Part shown: one piece after another, positions 1 to 9,330 of the stretch
Numbering within the stretch: the stretch's first letter is position 1
Layout: every line of letters starts with the position of its first letter
Assembly (NCBI GenBank): GCA_951799405.1
Contig: OX637339.1
Coordinates: forward strand, 310,001-374,000
DNA: 64,000 nucleotides
DNA from: Agapetus fuscipes
Taxonomy: Eukaryota; Arthropoda; Insecta; Trichoptera; Glossosomatidae
Direction: 5' to 3'
Position numbers and translations under genes: made by a program
Notes under the pieces: model-generated
Databases searched by the model: none
Told to the model about the DNA's origin: nothing
Seen by the model: only the letters and a program-made list of their open reading frames with translations

Positions 1-295
1 TTTACAAGCAGGCAGATACAAGTTCGCACCTGCACATGCCGCATGTGAACCTACAACATTCAAACCCAAATCTTGAATGAACATACACCCTGCAACTCTT
101 GCTATCCTTCCCTAAAACAGGGATGACATTGGCAAAGTAAACCATTTTCTACAGCATGGGTGGTCAGCCGCACACCAGCCTATAAGTCAAGGAACATACA
201 CGACCAATTCCATTTTTTTAAATCAATAAATAATAATATACATATATCCGGACATCAAAAACTAAAACATAAAACAAATTTCATTTTAATAAACC
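1..295 (-). repeat. 3' UTR and tail of an RTE-like LINE
   Basis: This is an antisense copy of the most abundant repeat in the window, here joined directly to the LINE reading frame at 296-676. The order on the minus strand is ORF end, about 95 bp of AT-rich 3' UTR, then the common repeat (about 200 bp, cut by the window edge). The joint shows that the common repeat is the 3' end of this LINE and not an independent SINE. Confidence 0.8.
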
Positions 296-676
296 CTAGC
301 CGCCAACATTACAGATCGAACGCCATTTCTTTCTGTCCTTACATACTTCTTTCATTTCCTCCAGAGTCATAACCTTCTTCATACAGGCTCTTCTTTTATA
401 ATGACTCTGGATATTCCATTCATTCGCAATTTCGGATATTTGGTCCATCCATACCTTTCTCGGTCTTCCTCTACCACGATATCCATCTATTCTACCAACA
501 TATACTTTCTTCGTCATTCTTCCATCATTCATTCTCTCCATATGCCCAAACCATCTTAACAAACTTCTTTTAATCTTCACTTTCACACTTTCTCTTGCAC
601 CACATTCTTCTCTTACAAAATCATTCCTCACCCTGTCACTCCATTTTTTCCCAATCATACTTCTAAGAAAGTCCAT
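296..676 (-). CDS. RTE-like LINE ORF2 C-terminus (partial)
   Basis: This is a 126-codon open fragment of a non-LTR retrotransposon polyprotein, the region after the reverse transcriptase. Visible hallmarks are RWFGHMERM near residue 42, followed by a basic G-R-G-R-P-R-K patch, then WMDQI. These are typical of the C-terminal part of RTE-clade ORF2 (known family pattern). Endonuclease and RT are missing, so the copy is 5'-truncated and cannot move by itself. The first methionine is internal to the original protein and not a true start. The same C-terminus recurs, more decayed, at 1196-1290, 8791-8860, 40048-40330, 54515-54690 and 55960-56150. Confidence 0.8.
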   Translation of the reverse strand: MDFLRSMIGKKWSDRVRNDFVREECGARESVKVKIKRSLLRWFGHMERMNDGRMTKKVYVGRIDGYRGRGRPRKVWMDQISEIANEWNIQSHYKRRACMKKVMTLEEMKEVCKDRKKWRSICNVGG

Positions 677-690
677 TTCAACAGTATGGA

Positions 691-1195
691 CGTATACCCT
701 ATGTAGTATGTCTATACCCGGCTTGTTCTTTGCATTGTTTTCGACTTGCGGTCTTTTGAGTCGAGGTTTGCCGTTTTTTATTCAAACACGACGCATAAAT
801 AAACTGTAGCCTGTACAAAGCGTGACGCTTAAACTCATCCATGGTGTATTACTGAAAACATACGAAAACTAAGACAGCGAATCTAGTGAGTGTACAAATT
901 TCAGTGCATTTTCAGTGTGGTTGAGTTGAAAATGTTATTTTTTTACACTTGGTGTAAGTATGGGTTTACACTTAACGCAAAAGTAAAAGTAAATGAGTGC
1001 GGAAGGTTTTAACAATGCATTTCACCGCATCAGAGCAATCGTGGAAGAGGAATACCCAGGAGAGGACAGGTGGAGCAAATTAGAGGGTTTTATTGCTGCA
1101 ACGAGGTCATTCTGGTGATATGGAAGATTTGTAAACTAACCGACCAGTAGTCTTGTGGTCAACGCTACGGACTCGTAATCAAAAGATCGTTTAAA
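691..1195. other. No feature recognised
   Basis: AT-rich sequence without an open frame or a clear repeat. Parts of 780-1000 loosely resemble 29090-29270, so an old unidentified repeat is possible. Confidence 0.4.
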
Positions 1196-1290
1196 GATGA
1201 TTTAAGAATGAAAGTACAAAAAAGCACAATGAGATGGTTCGGACATCTTGAAAGAATGGATGATGAACGACTCACGAAGAAAATGTAAAC
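1196..1290 (+). pseudogene. RTE-like LINE ORF2 fragment
   Basis: About 30 codons match the RWFGH-ER-DD-R-TKK stretch of the ORF at 296-676, ended by a stop. It is a short relic. Confidence 0.6.
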
Positions 1291-1299
1291 ATGAAAATG

Positions 1300-1510
1300 G
1301 TAAAATGACATACTTAATGCACACCCTTAAGCAAGCCCGAGTAAGTTCAACAATATGCTGTAGGTATGTGTACTTACAAAATGAATCAAACCTCAAATGA
1401 ACATAAAACTCGCAACTCCTGCCTCTTTTTTCTGAAACCGATGAAGCCTTAGCAAAAGTGAACCAATTTTTTACAGCATGGGGGATCAATCTTATACCAA
1501 GTCAAGAAAT
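1300..1510 (-). repeat. Diverged RTE 3'-end copy
   Basis: Antisense copy of the common RTE tail. It is recognisable from the CAAATGAACATAA block and the AGCAAAAGTGAACC block, with many substitutions, so it is an old copy. Confidence 0.6.
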
Positions 1511-1569
1511 TAAACTATTTAGTAAAACCCGTGAAATCGTTTTTTTTTTTATTTTAAATTTCTTTTGAT

Positions 1570-1877
1570 CCCTGACCGATCCGTAGTCCATTTGTAGCAC
1601 ATCGGAATGAAAGGTTGTGGGTTCGAATCCCGGCTAAGCACAAAAAAATACCATTTATCATTTTTAAATATGCTCTTCGCTCGGTTGACAAATTCATAGA
1701 ACCTTGACCAAACACCGGTCACCAACGGTCCATCCAGCCTTACAGCAACTGTGCTTTCCTTGAGGATCAGCGCTTTCTATAGCGATGACCAAGCTCGCCG
1801 AGGGATCTTGAGGTGTGACTCACACAAAAACTGCGCTCACTAAACAAATCGTCCTCATATTATCATTATTATTATTA
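1570..1877 (+). mobile_element. SINE-B, tRNA-derived, near full length
   Basis: The head looks like a tRNA: a box A-like CGTAGTCCA stretch and a perfect box B GGTTCGAATCC about 45 bp on. It is followed by the family body (CTCTTCGCT, ACCGGTCACC, CCATCCAGCCTTACAGCAACTG) and an ATT microsatellite tail at 1857-1877. The layout implies internal RNA polymerase III promotion and mobilisation by a LINE (known for SINEs). Other copies have CTCGTAA where the anticodon loop would lie, which would suit a tRNA-Thr(CGT) ancestor, but that is only a guess. Confidence 0.8.
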
Positions 1878-2204
1878 AGAAAGTAAAAATATAATCTAGA
1901 ATTTTCTTTCGTGCCTACATCGTAGAAAATGACGTAAGAAATTGTGTGAATTATTTCATTCCTTTGCCATTCAACACTCCTATTCATTATCCTACCCTTA
2001 TTATAATAAACGCTAAGCGTAGCTCTAGTATTCGCTCAAGTAACGGTGACAAAGCAAAACAATTTACTAGGAAATCAGTCACTTACGTTAGTAATGACTT
2101 AGAATTTCCAGTGAAAGGTGACGTCATAACAAATTCAAAAGAAAACGTTTATTTTTATTTAAATTTCAAATAGTATTCCGAGCTCAAAATAAGAAGTAAG
2201 TACC
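1878..2204. other. No feature recognised
   Basis: AT-rich. A 75-codon open frame at 1946-2173 shows no motif and no splice context. Confidence 0.4.
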
Positions 2205-2270
2205 TACACATGCATCATTTGTAAGCAAGTACTTACACGTCTGTTTGTGAGCATGCATTTAATTTGAATT
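2205..2270 (+). repeat. RTE tail fragment
   Basis: Sense fragment of the RTE 3' end, covering the block CACGTCTGTTTGTGAGCATGC.. of the tail. Followed at 2276-2320 by a segment also found at 50665-50706. Confidence 0.5.
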
Positions 2271-2353
2271 TTAAATTTTATTGATTGTAGAGGCATTAAC
2301 TTTGTAATCGTTCATCTTAAGAGATAAAAAGAAAAACCACTTTGTATTCGATT

Positions 2354-2436
2354 ACTGTGAGTACTTTATTTAATTTAATACCACAATGGTATTAAATTAA
2401 CACACAGTGGTATTAAAGTAAATAAAATACTCACAG
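2354..2436. repeat. Inverted repeat, about 31-bp arms
   Basis: Arms at about 2354-2384 and 2406-2436 are complementary with about two mismatches, starting ACTGTGAGTA and ending TACTCACAGT, around a short AT-rich loop. A hairpin or small MITE is possible. Confidence 0.6.
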
Positions 2437-2440
2437 TCTA

Positions 2441-2702
2441 ATCTAATCAAATCTAATCTAAGCTGCTAAGATATATATCATTTGAGATTTATATTAAATG
2501 CATTCCCACAAGCAGATATGTATAATTTCGCGCTAGCACATGCCGCATGTGGACCTACAATATAAAAACCCAATCTCAAATGAACATAAGCCTTGCAACT
2601 CTTGCCGTTCTTCCCTGAAACAGGGGTGACATTGGCAAAGTGAACCAATTTTTTATATTATGGGTGGTCGGCCGCATAACAACCTATAAGTCAAGGAACA
2701 TA
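2441..2702 (-). repeat. RTE 3'-end copy
   Basis: Near complete antisense copy. On the plus strand it begins with the (TAATC)n tail complement at 2441 and ends at CCTATAAGTCAAGGAAC. Confidence 0.85.
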
Positions 2703-3016
2703 CATGACAAATTACATTTTTTTAAATCACATTAATCGAATACAAAGTGGTTTTTGAATTTTAAATGTTAATTTATCTTTGCAACTAAGATTAATTATCG
2801 ATTCGATACTTGGATATGTATTAAAATAAGCAATTTGTTTTTTATCTGAAAACAGTGTTTCATTTCCAATTTGGAAACAGTTAAAAAAACAAATAAAAAT
2901 AAAATTGTACACCGATTGGAAAATGTCAAAAATGTTTCATTTGTTCAATTAAAAACGGCGGGACAATTTTGATATGAAAAACACATTGAGTGACATTTTG
3001 AAATGTCGAGTATAGG
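2703..3016. other. No feature recognised
   Basis: AT-rich spacer. The 61-codon minus frame at 2727-2912 has no recognisable motif. Confidence 0.4.
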
Positions 3017-3040
3017 GGAGACTTGGTATGATTGTCACGG

Positions 3041-3200
3041 GCAGGGCCGGCGCTAGGGTAGGGCGAGGTTGGGCAACTGCTCAGGGCGCCAGGTATAAAA
3101 GGGCGCTGTAGTCGCTTTTGTATATGTTTTTCGTATGGATTTGAATGGTGGATAGGGGCGTCTTAGAAATCTCGCCCGGGGCGCTAGTAGTGCTACAAAC
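3041..3200. repeat. GC-rich interspersed repeat
   Basis: A segment rich in GGGCGC and CTCGCCC motifs. A shorter relative lies at 31406-31495, sharing TCGTATG..TTTGAAT and AAATCTCGCCC..GGCGCT. The class is not determined. Confidence 0.5.
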
Positions 3201-3256
3201 TTCACTGGTTACACGGGTCGGTATGGTTGTCACACGGGTGGGCATGGTTGACACAT

Positions 3257-3487
3257 GAGGGGACCACTACGCTCCGTTTTCCCTGCTGTCAACAAGGTCA
3301 TAGTGCCCAAAAGAGCGAACACATCAAATTTTGCAGACAGGAGCTTTGCGGTGGCCGGACCGGTTGCCTGGAACAATTTGCCCGTCGGTGTTCGCGCGAA
3401 CCAGCCTACCACCACCTTCAGAAAGGGACTGAAGACACTGCTATTCTCCAGAAGCCATGGCGCCTTTGAGATGGTCCTGGACCATTA
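3257..3487 (+). pseudogene. CR1/L2-like LINE ORF2 3' end
   Basis: About 75 codons contain the hallmark RSFAVAGPVAWNNLP followed by FRKGLKTLLF, the typical C-terminus of CR1/L2-type LINE ORF2 (known pattern). Only the terminal part is present, and a (CAT)n tract follows at 3500-3518. It is a 5'-truncated, non-functional insertion. Confidence 0.75.
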
Positions 3488-3518
3488 AATGGCGCCCATC
3501 CATCATCATCATCATCAT

Positions 3519-3829
3519 GGGTTATAATAATAATAATATTAGGATGATTTATTTGGTGAGCTCTGGTTTTGGTGTGTATCACACCTCAAGAGCCCTCCGC
3601 GAGCTTAGAAATCGCTGTAGAAAGCGCCAATTCTCAAACAAGACCCAGTTGCTGTAAGGCTGGATGGATCTTAAGTGACCGGTCTTTGGTAAAGGTATAA
3701 AAAATTTCACCCATGGAAGAGCATATTATCTGAAAATACAAATGGTATATTTTTTTGGGCTACGCTGGGATTCGCAACCACAATCTTCCATTTACGATTC
3801 CAAAGTGTTAACCACTAGACTACGGACCG
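3519..3829 (-). mobile_element. SINE-B, full length
   Basis: Antisense copy. The ATT-type tail complement begins at 3521, the body follows, and the tRNA-like head ends at GACTACGGACCGG. Box B is degraded (GATTCGCAACC). Confidence 0.8.
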
Positions 3830-3970
3830 GTTGGTATGGTTGTCACACAGTTTGGTTGTCACATGGGTTGGTTGTCAAACGCGTTGGTTGTCACAGCGGC
3901 CTTAACAGATAACCTAACTAATTTTATCTACAAAAAATTTCAATAGCAACAGTAATTATTGACAATTATA

Positions 3971-4141
3971 ATCCTTGACGTTTATTATGAGGCTGACAAC
4001 CTATACTGTAAAAAATGGTTCACTTTGACAATGTCACCCCTGTTTCAGGGAAGGTCGGCAAAAGTTGCAGGGCTTATGCTCATTTGAGATTGGGTTTTTA
4101 TACTGTAGGTCCACATGCGTCATGTATTAGCGCGAAATTAT
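3971..4141 (+). repeat. RTE 3' end, upstream part (split by gypsy element)
   Basis: A sense RTE tail breaks off at GCGCGAAATTAT, exactly where the LTR element begins. It resumes after that element at 7548, so this copy is older than the LTR insertion. Confidence 0.85.
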
Positions 4142-4400
4142 TGTGAGGGTTTTTCCAATAGTCCTGCTGATTGACACAATTAATAATTAACAGCCACTTT
4201 AATATGTTTACTTTTATTTCTTTCACAATGTATACACAATTAACCACAGCACAATAATATTCTTTATTCTTAATTACACATGCTTGTGGCTATCCCGCCA
4301 GGCAAGCTTCCTTCCCTTTCTGCATTCCTTTGTTTTCCTTTTCATTCAAATTCAAATCTCATGTTCCATTTTACCTAACAAACAAATCCATCTCGTTACA
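4142..4400 (-). repeat. 3' LTR of the gypsy-type element
   Basis: 259 bp, matching 7289-7547 base for base as far as I can see. On the minus strand it begins TGTAACG and ends CCCTCACA. Confidence 0.9.
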
Positions 4401-4405
4401 ATACA

Positions 4406-4418
4406 CCTCCTTCCTCTC
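4406..4418 (-). other. Polypurine tract
   Basis: On the minus strand GAGAGGAAGGAGG lies 5 bp before the 3' LTR. This is the expected site of plus-strand priming. Confidence 0.75.
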
Positions 4419-5048
4419 ATAAAAAAAAAAAACATTCCCAATTTTTTTTTTTTCTTTTAACAATGAGTAAATAATGTATCATAATGCTCAGCCGGCGCCA
4501 CATATTTTGTTTTATTTTAAGGATAAATTTCAAAAATATGAAAATAAAAAAAAAAACCTGTTTCTGATACATTATTCAGTCATTAATATCTTTTTTAACA
4601 ATACCAATTATTTTCATACTAAAATTAATATATTTTTTTTTAACACAAATTTCATATTCAATATTATAAACAAATATTTGTTTTTTTTTTAAATACTTAA
4701 TTCAACAATTCAAAATAATCAAATAACAATACATAATAAACATTCACCAGTTTATTAATCAATTCATTAAAATAACTTTTTTTTTTTTAAACATGTATCA
4801 CATCTTTCCCAATATTTAAATTTATTTCAAATTTATTTTTCATTAATAAATTTATCAGTCCATCAATTTTTTTTAAAAAAAACTTTACCTTCATATGTAA
4901 TACTTTGTTTAATTAATGTTTCATACCTTCATTCATGCAATATTTCATAATTCATTCTTTCACTGATCACTTTTATATCAACTTTCACCGTATCATTCAT
5001 CACCTCAAATTTTTCATACACATGAAAATATGTTTTTTATTTTTTTTG
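4419..5048 (-). other. AT-rich internal 3' region of the gypsy element
   Basis: About 630 bp between the pol stop and the purine tract, very AT-rich with long T runs and no supported frame. It is where an envelope gene would sit in an errantivirus, but nothing coding is seen. Confidence 0.6.
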
Positions 5049-7394
5049 TTAATCTAATTTGATTATGTCCTTGATGTGATATTTATTTATAACATTTGTG
5101 TCTATATCTTTTAATACATAGACTATCTTGCTAACTTTCTTTTCTATTCTGGCTTTGACAAATTTTGGAGCCAACTTTGTACAGAAGTATTTCCCTGCAT
5201 TTGATTGTATGAAATTTTTACGCCATACAATATCCCCTTGATCATAGACACGATTTGATCTACCTTTATTATAATAATTTGCATTTTTATTATATGCATC
5301 CCATAAATTTTCTGTTACAATTTTGTATAATGTGTTTAATTCCTTCATTTTATCTTTATGCATATCTCTATATTTATCTAAATCTTCCTTTGATTCTATT
5401 TCATCATTTACTATTTCACCATGAATTTCACCATTTAGTACAATCTCCCTACCTCTTGCTAATACATTAGGTGTGTATCCTGTTGCTAAATTGACTGTAT
5501 TATTTATTATGCTTTGTACTGAATCTAAGAAAGTATCCCATTTTCTTTGTTCATTTTCAACAAAAATAGCTAATGTGTATCCTATTGTTCTATTATATGT
5601 CTCTACATTATTGCACATGGGAGTATATAAAGTTGTATAAAATATTTTCTGTACTCCATATGAGTACATAAAATCTTTAAATGCATTTGACTTTAAATTC
5701 TTTCCATTATCTGTTATTATCGTTTGCGGTACTCCTTCTGTTAAAAATATTTTATTTTCTATTAATTTTACTATTTCTTCTGTAGTAGCTCTTCTTAAAG
5801 GAAATAACCAACAATATTTGGTAAAAACATCTATTATTGATAATATATGTATATAGCCCGTACTTGATTTTGGTAATGGTCCTATCAAATCAATACTCAG
5901 CATTTTTAACGGTCTATCCACTCTTTTTCTATTTTCCATTTTTCCTGCTGGAGGTAAATTATTCGGCTTATACATTTTACATTTTTGACATTTATTTATA
6001 AAACTTTTTATATCTGCATACATATTTTTCCAATAGTAACATCTTGATATGTATTTATAAGTTTTAAAAATACCTACATGTCCATTATCATGATGATTCT
6101 TTATTATAGTTAATCTATTGTCTATAATAGGTATCTCTTTCCAATTATATTCCTCTGTGAAAGGATTATCATCATTCATTAGTTTAAATAATTTATTATC
6201 TACCATTTTGAATTTTTTGTATTTGTGTGGTGTTTTTGTACATCCTTCTGCGATATTATTATACCAAGGATCTGCAATATTTGAATTTATTACTTCCATT
6301 TCTTTAGTACCAGGAATCCTAGATAATACATCTGGCACTGTATGTTCTTTCCCTTTTCTATGCTCAATCTCAAATTCATACTGTGAAAGTCTCATGGCCC
6401 ATCTTGCTAATCTACCTGTTGGATTTGATATTTTATTCAAGAATTTTAATGCCATATGATCAGTTATTACCTTGAATTTCATCCCATCTAGATAAGATCG
6501 AAAATGTTCTATTGAATCTACAATGGCAAGAAGCTCACGTTCTGACGTCGAATAGTTTTGTTCTCTAACTGTCAAACTTCTTGAAAAATATGCTATTGGC
6601 TTTTCGGACCCATTGATATTTTGGTTTAATACTGAAGCTACTTGATTTTTACTGGCATCAGTGTGTAAAAAAAAATCTTTTGTGAAATCCGGACATATTA
6701 ATACAGGGGCTGTGCTTAAGGCTAATTTTAAATTATTAAATGCATCCTCAGATTCTTTTGACCAATTAAAATTGTTCTGACCTTTTTTACCTCTCAATAA
6801 TTTATTTAGTGGATATGATATCTCACTGCAGTTTCGTATAACTTTTCTATAAAATCCTACCAAACCTAAAAACATTCGTAGTTGTTTTACATTTTTCGGT
6901 GAAGGATATTCCTCTATAATCTTGACTTTATTTGAATCTGGCCTTAATCCATTTTCATCAATAATGTATCCCAAATATTTTAAACTATCTTTGCAAAATT
7001 CACATTTTGAAAATTTTACCGTTAACCCTGCTTCTTGTAATATATTTTTAACTTGTTTTAATAAATTTAAATGTGAATTGAAATCTTCGTTAATAATAAT
7101 TAAGTCATCGATATAACAAAATATGTTAGTATCAAATTTAGGTCCAAATAATTTGTCTAATAAACGCTGTGTTTCAGAACTTGAATTTTTTAAACCGAAC
7201 GGCATTTTTGTGAATTGAAACAACCCTCTATTTGGTACGACGAAGGCAGTTTTTTCTTCCGGACATTGCCAAACGTTGGGCGCCAAAATGTGAGGGTTTT
7301 TCCAATAGTCCTGCTGATTGACACAATTAATAATTAACAGCCACTTTAATATGTTTACTTTTATTTCTTTCACAATGTATACACAATTAACCAC
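5049..7394 (-). CDS. pol: Gypsy pol fragment: RT (partial), RNase H, integrase
   Basis: A 781-codon uninterrupted frame. RT is partial: residues about 47-200, with the catalytic YIDD at 94-97. RNase H has D246, E286, D312 and D355. The integrase zinc site is H434/H435, H439, C469 and C472, and the integrase core triad is D502, D562 and E598 (D,D-35-E spacing). The usual Ty3/gypsy order RT-RNH-IN is kept. Gag, protease and the first RT motifs, including the first catalytic aspartate, are missing. The frame opens at an ATG inside the 5' LTR and reads through the primer-binding site (about residues 36-42) into RT, so the first 45 or so residues are LTR-derived and not family sequence. No chromodomain is recognised. 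The lack of stops fits a young insertion. Confidence 0.9.
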   Translation of the reverse strand: MVNCVYIVKEIKVNILKWLLIINCVNQQDYWKNPHILAPNVWQCPEEKTAFVVPNRGLFQFTKMPFGLKNSSSETQRLLDKLFGPKFDTNIFCYIDDLIIINEDFNSHLNLLKQVKNILQEAGLTVKFSKCEFCKDSLKYLGYIIDENGLRPDSNKVKIIEEYPSPKNVKQLRMFLGLVGFYRKVIRNCSEISYPLNKLLRGKKGQNNFNWSKESEDAFNNLKLALSTAPVLICPDFTKDFFLHTDASKNQVASVLNQNINGSEKPIAYFSRSLTVREQNYSTSERELLAIVDSIEHFRSYLDGMKFKVITDHMALKFLNKISNPTGRLARWAMRLSQYEFEIEHRKGKEHTVPDVLSRIPGTKEMEVINSNIADPWYNNIAEGCTKTPHKYKKFKMVDNKLFKLMNDDNPFTEEYNWKEIPIIDNRLTIIKNHHDNGHVGIFKTYKYISRCYYWKNMYADIKSFINKCQKCKMYKPNNLPPAGKMENRKRVDRPLKMLSIDLIGPLPKSSTGYIHILSIIDVFTKYCWLFPLRRATTEEIVKLIENKIFLTEGVPQTIITDNGKNLKSNAFKDFMYSYGVQKIFYTTLYTPMCNNVETYNRTIGYTLAIFVENEQRKWDTFLDSVQSIINNTVNLATGYTPNVLARGREIVLNGEIHGEIVNDEIESKEDLDKYRDMHKDKMKELNTLYKIVTENLWDAYNKNANYYNKGRSNRVYDQGDIVWRKNFIQSNAGKYFCTKLAPKFVKARIEKKVSKIVYVLKDIDTNVINKYHIKDIIKLD
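7271..7285 (-). other. Primer-binding site, tRNA-Lys type
   Basis: On the minus strand TGGCGCCCAACGTTT lies 3 bp inside the 5' LTR. Its first 12 bases match the complement of an insect tRNA-Lys 3' end as I know it. It is now joined to RT coding sequence by the deletion. Confidence 0.75.
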
Positions 7395-7547
7395 AGCACA
7401 ATAATATTCTTTATTCTTAATTACACATGCTTGTGGCTATCCCGCCAGGCAAGCTTCCTTCCCTTTCTGCATTCCTTTGTTTTCCTTTTCATTCAAATTC
7501 AAATCTCATGTTCCATTTTACCTAACAAACAAATCCATCTCGTTACA
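7289..7547 (-). repeat. 5' LTR of the gypsy-type element
   Basis: 259 bp, matching 4142-4400. It contains the ATG (7394) that opens the fused pol frame. Confidence 0.9.
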
Positions 7548-7632
7548 TTATACATGTCTGCTTTTGGGAATGCGTTTAATATGAATCTTAAATGATATAT
7601 ATCTTTGCAGCTTAGATTTAGATTTAGATGGA
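7548..7632 (+). repeat. RTE 3' end, downstream part
   Basis: Continuation of the copy at 3971-4141 after the LTR element, starting with the duplicated TTAT. It ends in TAGATTTAGATTTAGAT. Confidence 0.85.
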
Positions 7633-8040
7633 GAATACTTTTAAAGGGTTATCTATTAATGGAAAAGTACACAAAACTTAAAAATATATTTTGATTCATT
7701 TTGTTGCCAGAGAACTAAAAACAGATTCTACTTTTCGACGGATCGTTTGTCAGGGCGCACCCTGGTCTCCCCTACAAATCGGAATTCCAGCACGCTAATA
7801 ATTCGGAAGAATAACGACCACGAGGAATGTGAAATGTGGAATATATGGGCAGTGGTGCGTGGGAGAAGCCAGGAAGAATAAAGACTGGTCTTTTGCGCGG
7901 GTGATCGCTTTTTTTCAAGCATTTTTATGGTGTGGAAGCGTAAAAATCCATGCGAGGAAAATTCAACAAGTTACCTCTTCCCAACCGACCACCATACCTG
8001 TAAAAATAAATAGGTTCCTCTGGCCACATTTTGTTTTTTA
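7633..8040. other. Mostly unrecognised; SINE-C scrap near 7975-8030
   Basis: The piece reading CCTGTAAAAATAAATAGGTTCC at 7995-8016 belongs to the SINE-C body on the plus strand. The rest shows nothing. Confidence 0.45.
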
Positions 8041-8095
8041 AAATAGATTTATGAAGAGGGATGCAATTCGCCAACGTATTTTGCCTGGCCACAAG
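8041..8095 (-). repeat. SINE-L tail fragment
   Basis: The AATAGATTT..GAAGAGG..GCAATTC block matches the complement of the 3' half of the SINE-L copies at 45035 and 59816. Confidence 0.55.
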
Positions 8096-8215
8096 CAGAC
8101 ATGTGTGAGATCGCGGTTACACGTGTTTTCGAGCTTCCCTGAAACAGGGGTGGCATTGGTAAAATAAATCAATTTTCAAAGTTTGGGTGGTCTGCTTCAT
8201 GCCAACCTGTTAGTA
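8091..8215 (-). repeat. RTE 3'-end fragment
   Basis: Antisense and internally deleted. The CCCTGAAACAGGGGTG block and the TTTGGGTGGTC block are preserved. Confidence 0.6.
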
Positions 8216-8790
8216 AAATAACAGAATACTAGCAAAGTACATTTGGGCTGTACAGATTCAAAGACCGCAATCTAGATTTTTTCCAAAAATGGCTTTTTCT
8301 GTGTTTTAAAAGTATTTTCTTTATTTATATTTATTAACCTACAATCCTAGACCGCCATCTTTGATTCTAAGCGGCTCATTAATTTTAAAGTCTCAGATTT
8401 CTTGGTTATTTACATATTTTCTTCATAAAATAACGCTCCTCAGTCATTCCCGCAATCTGAAGTCTCTCAGGACACCTTTGTTTAGAGACAAAAACATTTT
8501 GACAGATTCCTTTCGCGAAATTTCCCTCCAAAATCACAATTATTCTTTCTTACTGGAACAGAGCAAACCTTTCCGAGCGGTGATTTTACTCTGAAACATA
8601 AAACGGTACGTTAAGCAGCCATCTCTTTCTGTACCACTTAATATTCTGACGGTAGAGCGAGACAAATGCGTTTATGAAATTCCTCGCAAAATTTAAAGTA
8701 TGCTTTTCCGAGCTGTGATTTAATTGCGAAAAGTAAACCATCACGTTAATCATCCATCAAAAAGGGACAGAAATTTTCAATGAATTTCCT
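8216..8790. other. No feature recognised
   Basis: No motif, repeat or splice context seen. The 77-codon frame at 8361-8594 has no recognisable features. Confidence 0.4.
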
Positions 8791-8860
8791 ATCATCAAAG
8801 AAGTATGTAAGGACAGGAAGAAGTGGCGGCTTATCTGCAATGTTGATTTCTAATGTTGGC
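8791..8860 (+). pseudogene. RTE-like LINE ORF2 terminus
   Basis: Encodes EVCKDRKKWRLICNV and a stop, the same end as the ORF at 296-676. It is followed by the 3' UTR, which is interrupted at about 8865-9020, then by the RTE tail at 9085. This order ties tail and ORF together a second time. Confidence 0.7.
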
Positions 8861-8864
8861 TTGT

Positions 8865-9020
8865 TAATTAAGTTCTTTTTAATTTAAATTAAAAAAACTT
8901 TTTTAAAATATAGTTTTATTTTCACTTATTTGAGTTAACAAGGCCTAAGCGCTATCGGACTTTCTCCGTCCATCATCAGAGGCTGTTACATTTTTTGTAT
9001 AGGGAAAAATTGACTTTTTT
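8865..9020 (-). mobile_element. Short element with hammerhead-like motif
   Basis: Interrupts the 3' UTR of the RTE copy 8791-9330. On the minus strand a ribozyme-like core (8937-8987) is followed by the shared family tail AAGTGAAAATAAAAC. Exact ends were not fixed. Confidence 0.6.
8937..8987 (-). ncRNA. Hammerhead-like motif, degenerate
   Basis: Core CTGATGA, one extra T, stem II GGAC/GTCC, then GATA where GAAA is expected, helix III AGC/GCT, T at the cleavage position, and helix I of at least CCT/AGG. The A-to-T change in the conserved core predicts loss of activity. Confidence 0.55.
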
Positions 9021-9084
9021 TTGTACAGATTTCTTTTTAAGGTTTTGTTGTTTTTATGTACTTAAATGTTATTTATTATTTGTA

Positions 9085-9330
9085 TTCCTTGACGTATAGG
9101 TTGGTATGAGGTTGACCACCCATACTGAAAAAAATGGTTCACTTTGCCAATGTCACCCTGTGCCAGGGAAGATCGGTAAAAGTTGTAGGGTTAATGTTCA
9201 TATGAGGTTTATTTATAAGTACACATTCAGCATTTGTAAGCGCGAACTCCTCGTGTCTGCTAGTGAGAATGCATGTAATGTGAATCCCAAATATTACATA
9301 TCTTTGCAACTTATGTAGATTAGAAAGAAA
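9085..9330 (+). repeat. RTE 3'-end copy
   Basis: Sense copy from CCTTGACGTATAGG to the short TAGATTAGA tail. It belongs to the same insertion as the ORF end at 8791. Confidence 0.8.

Larger units (their letters stand above)
3205..3897 (+). repeat. GGTTGTCACACGGG minisatellite split by insertions
   Basis: Short tandem units of the form TATGGTTGTCACACGGGT occur at 3010-3030, 3205-3256 and 3830-3897. Between them lie the GC-rich repeat, a CR1/L2 tail and a SINE-B. The units look like one array broken up by transposon insertions. Confidence 0.5.
4142..7547 (-). mobile_element. Ty3/gypsy-type LTR retrotransposon, internally deleted
   Basis: Two 259-bp LTRs (4142-4400 and 7289-7547) read as identical by eye, start and end TGTAACG...CACA on the minus strand, and are flanked by the 4-bp duplication TTAT (4138-4141 and 7548-7551). 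A primer-binding site and a purine tract lie in the right places. Gag, protease and the N-terminal part of RT are absent: the primer site runs straight into RT. Identical LTRs point to a recent insertion, or a recent gene conversion. The deletion was either carried by the RNA that inserted or arose afterwards. No envelope gene is seen. Without the first RT motifs the copy cannot be autonomous. Confidence 0.9.
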
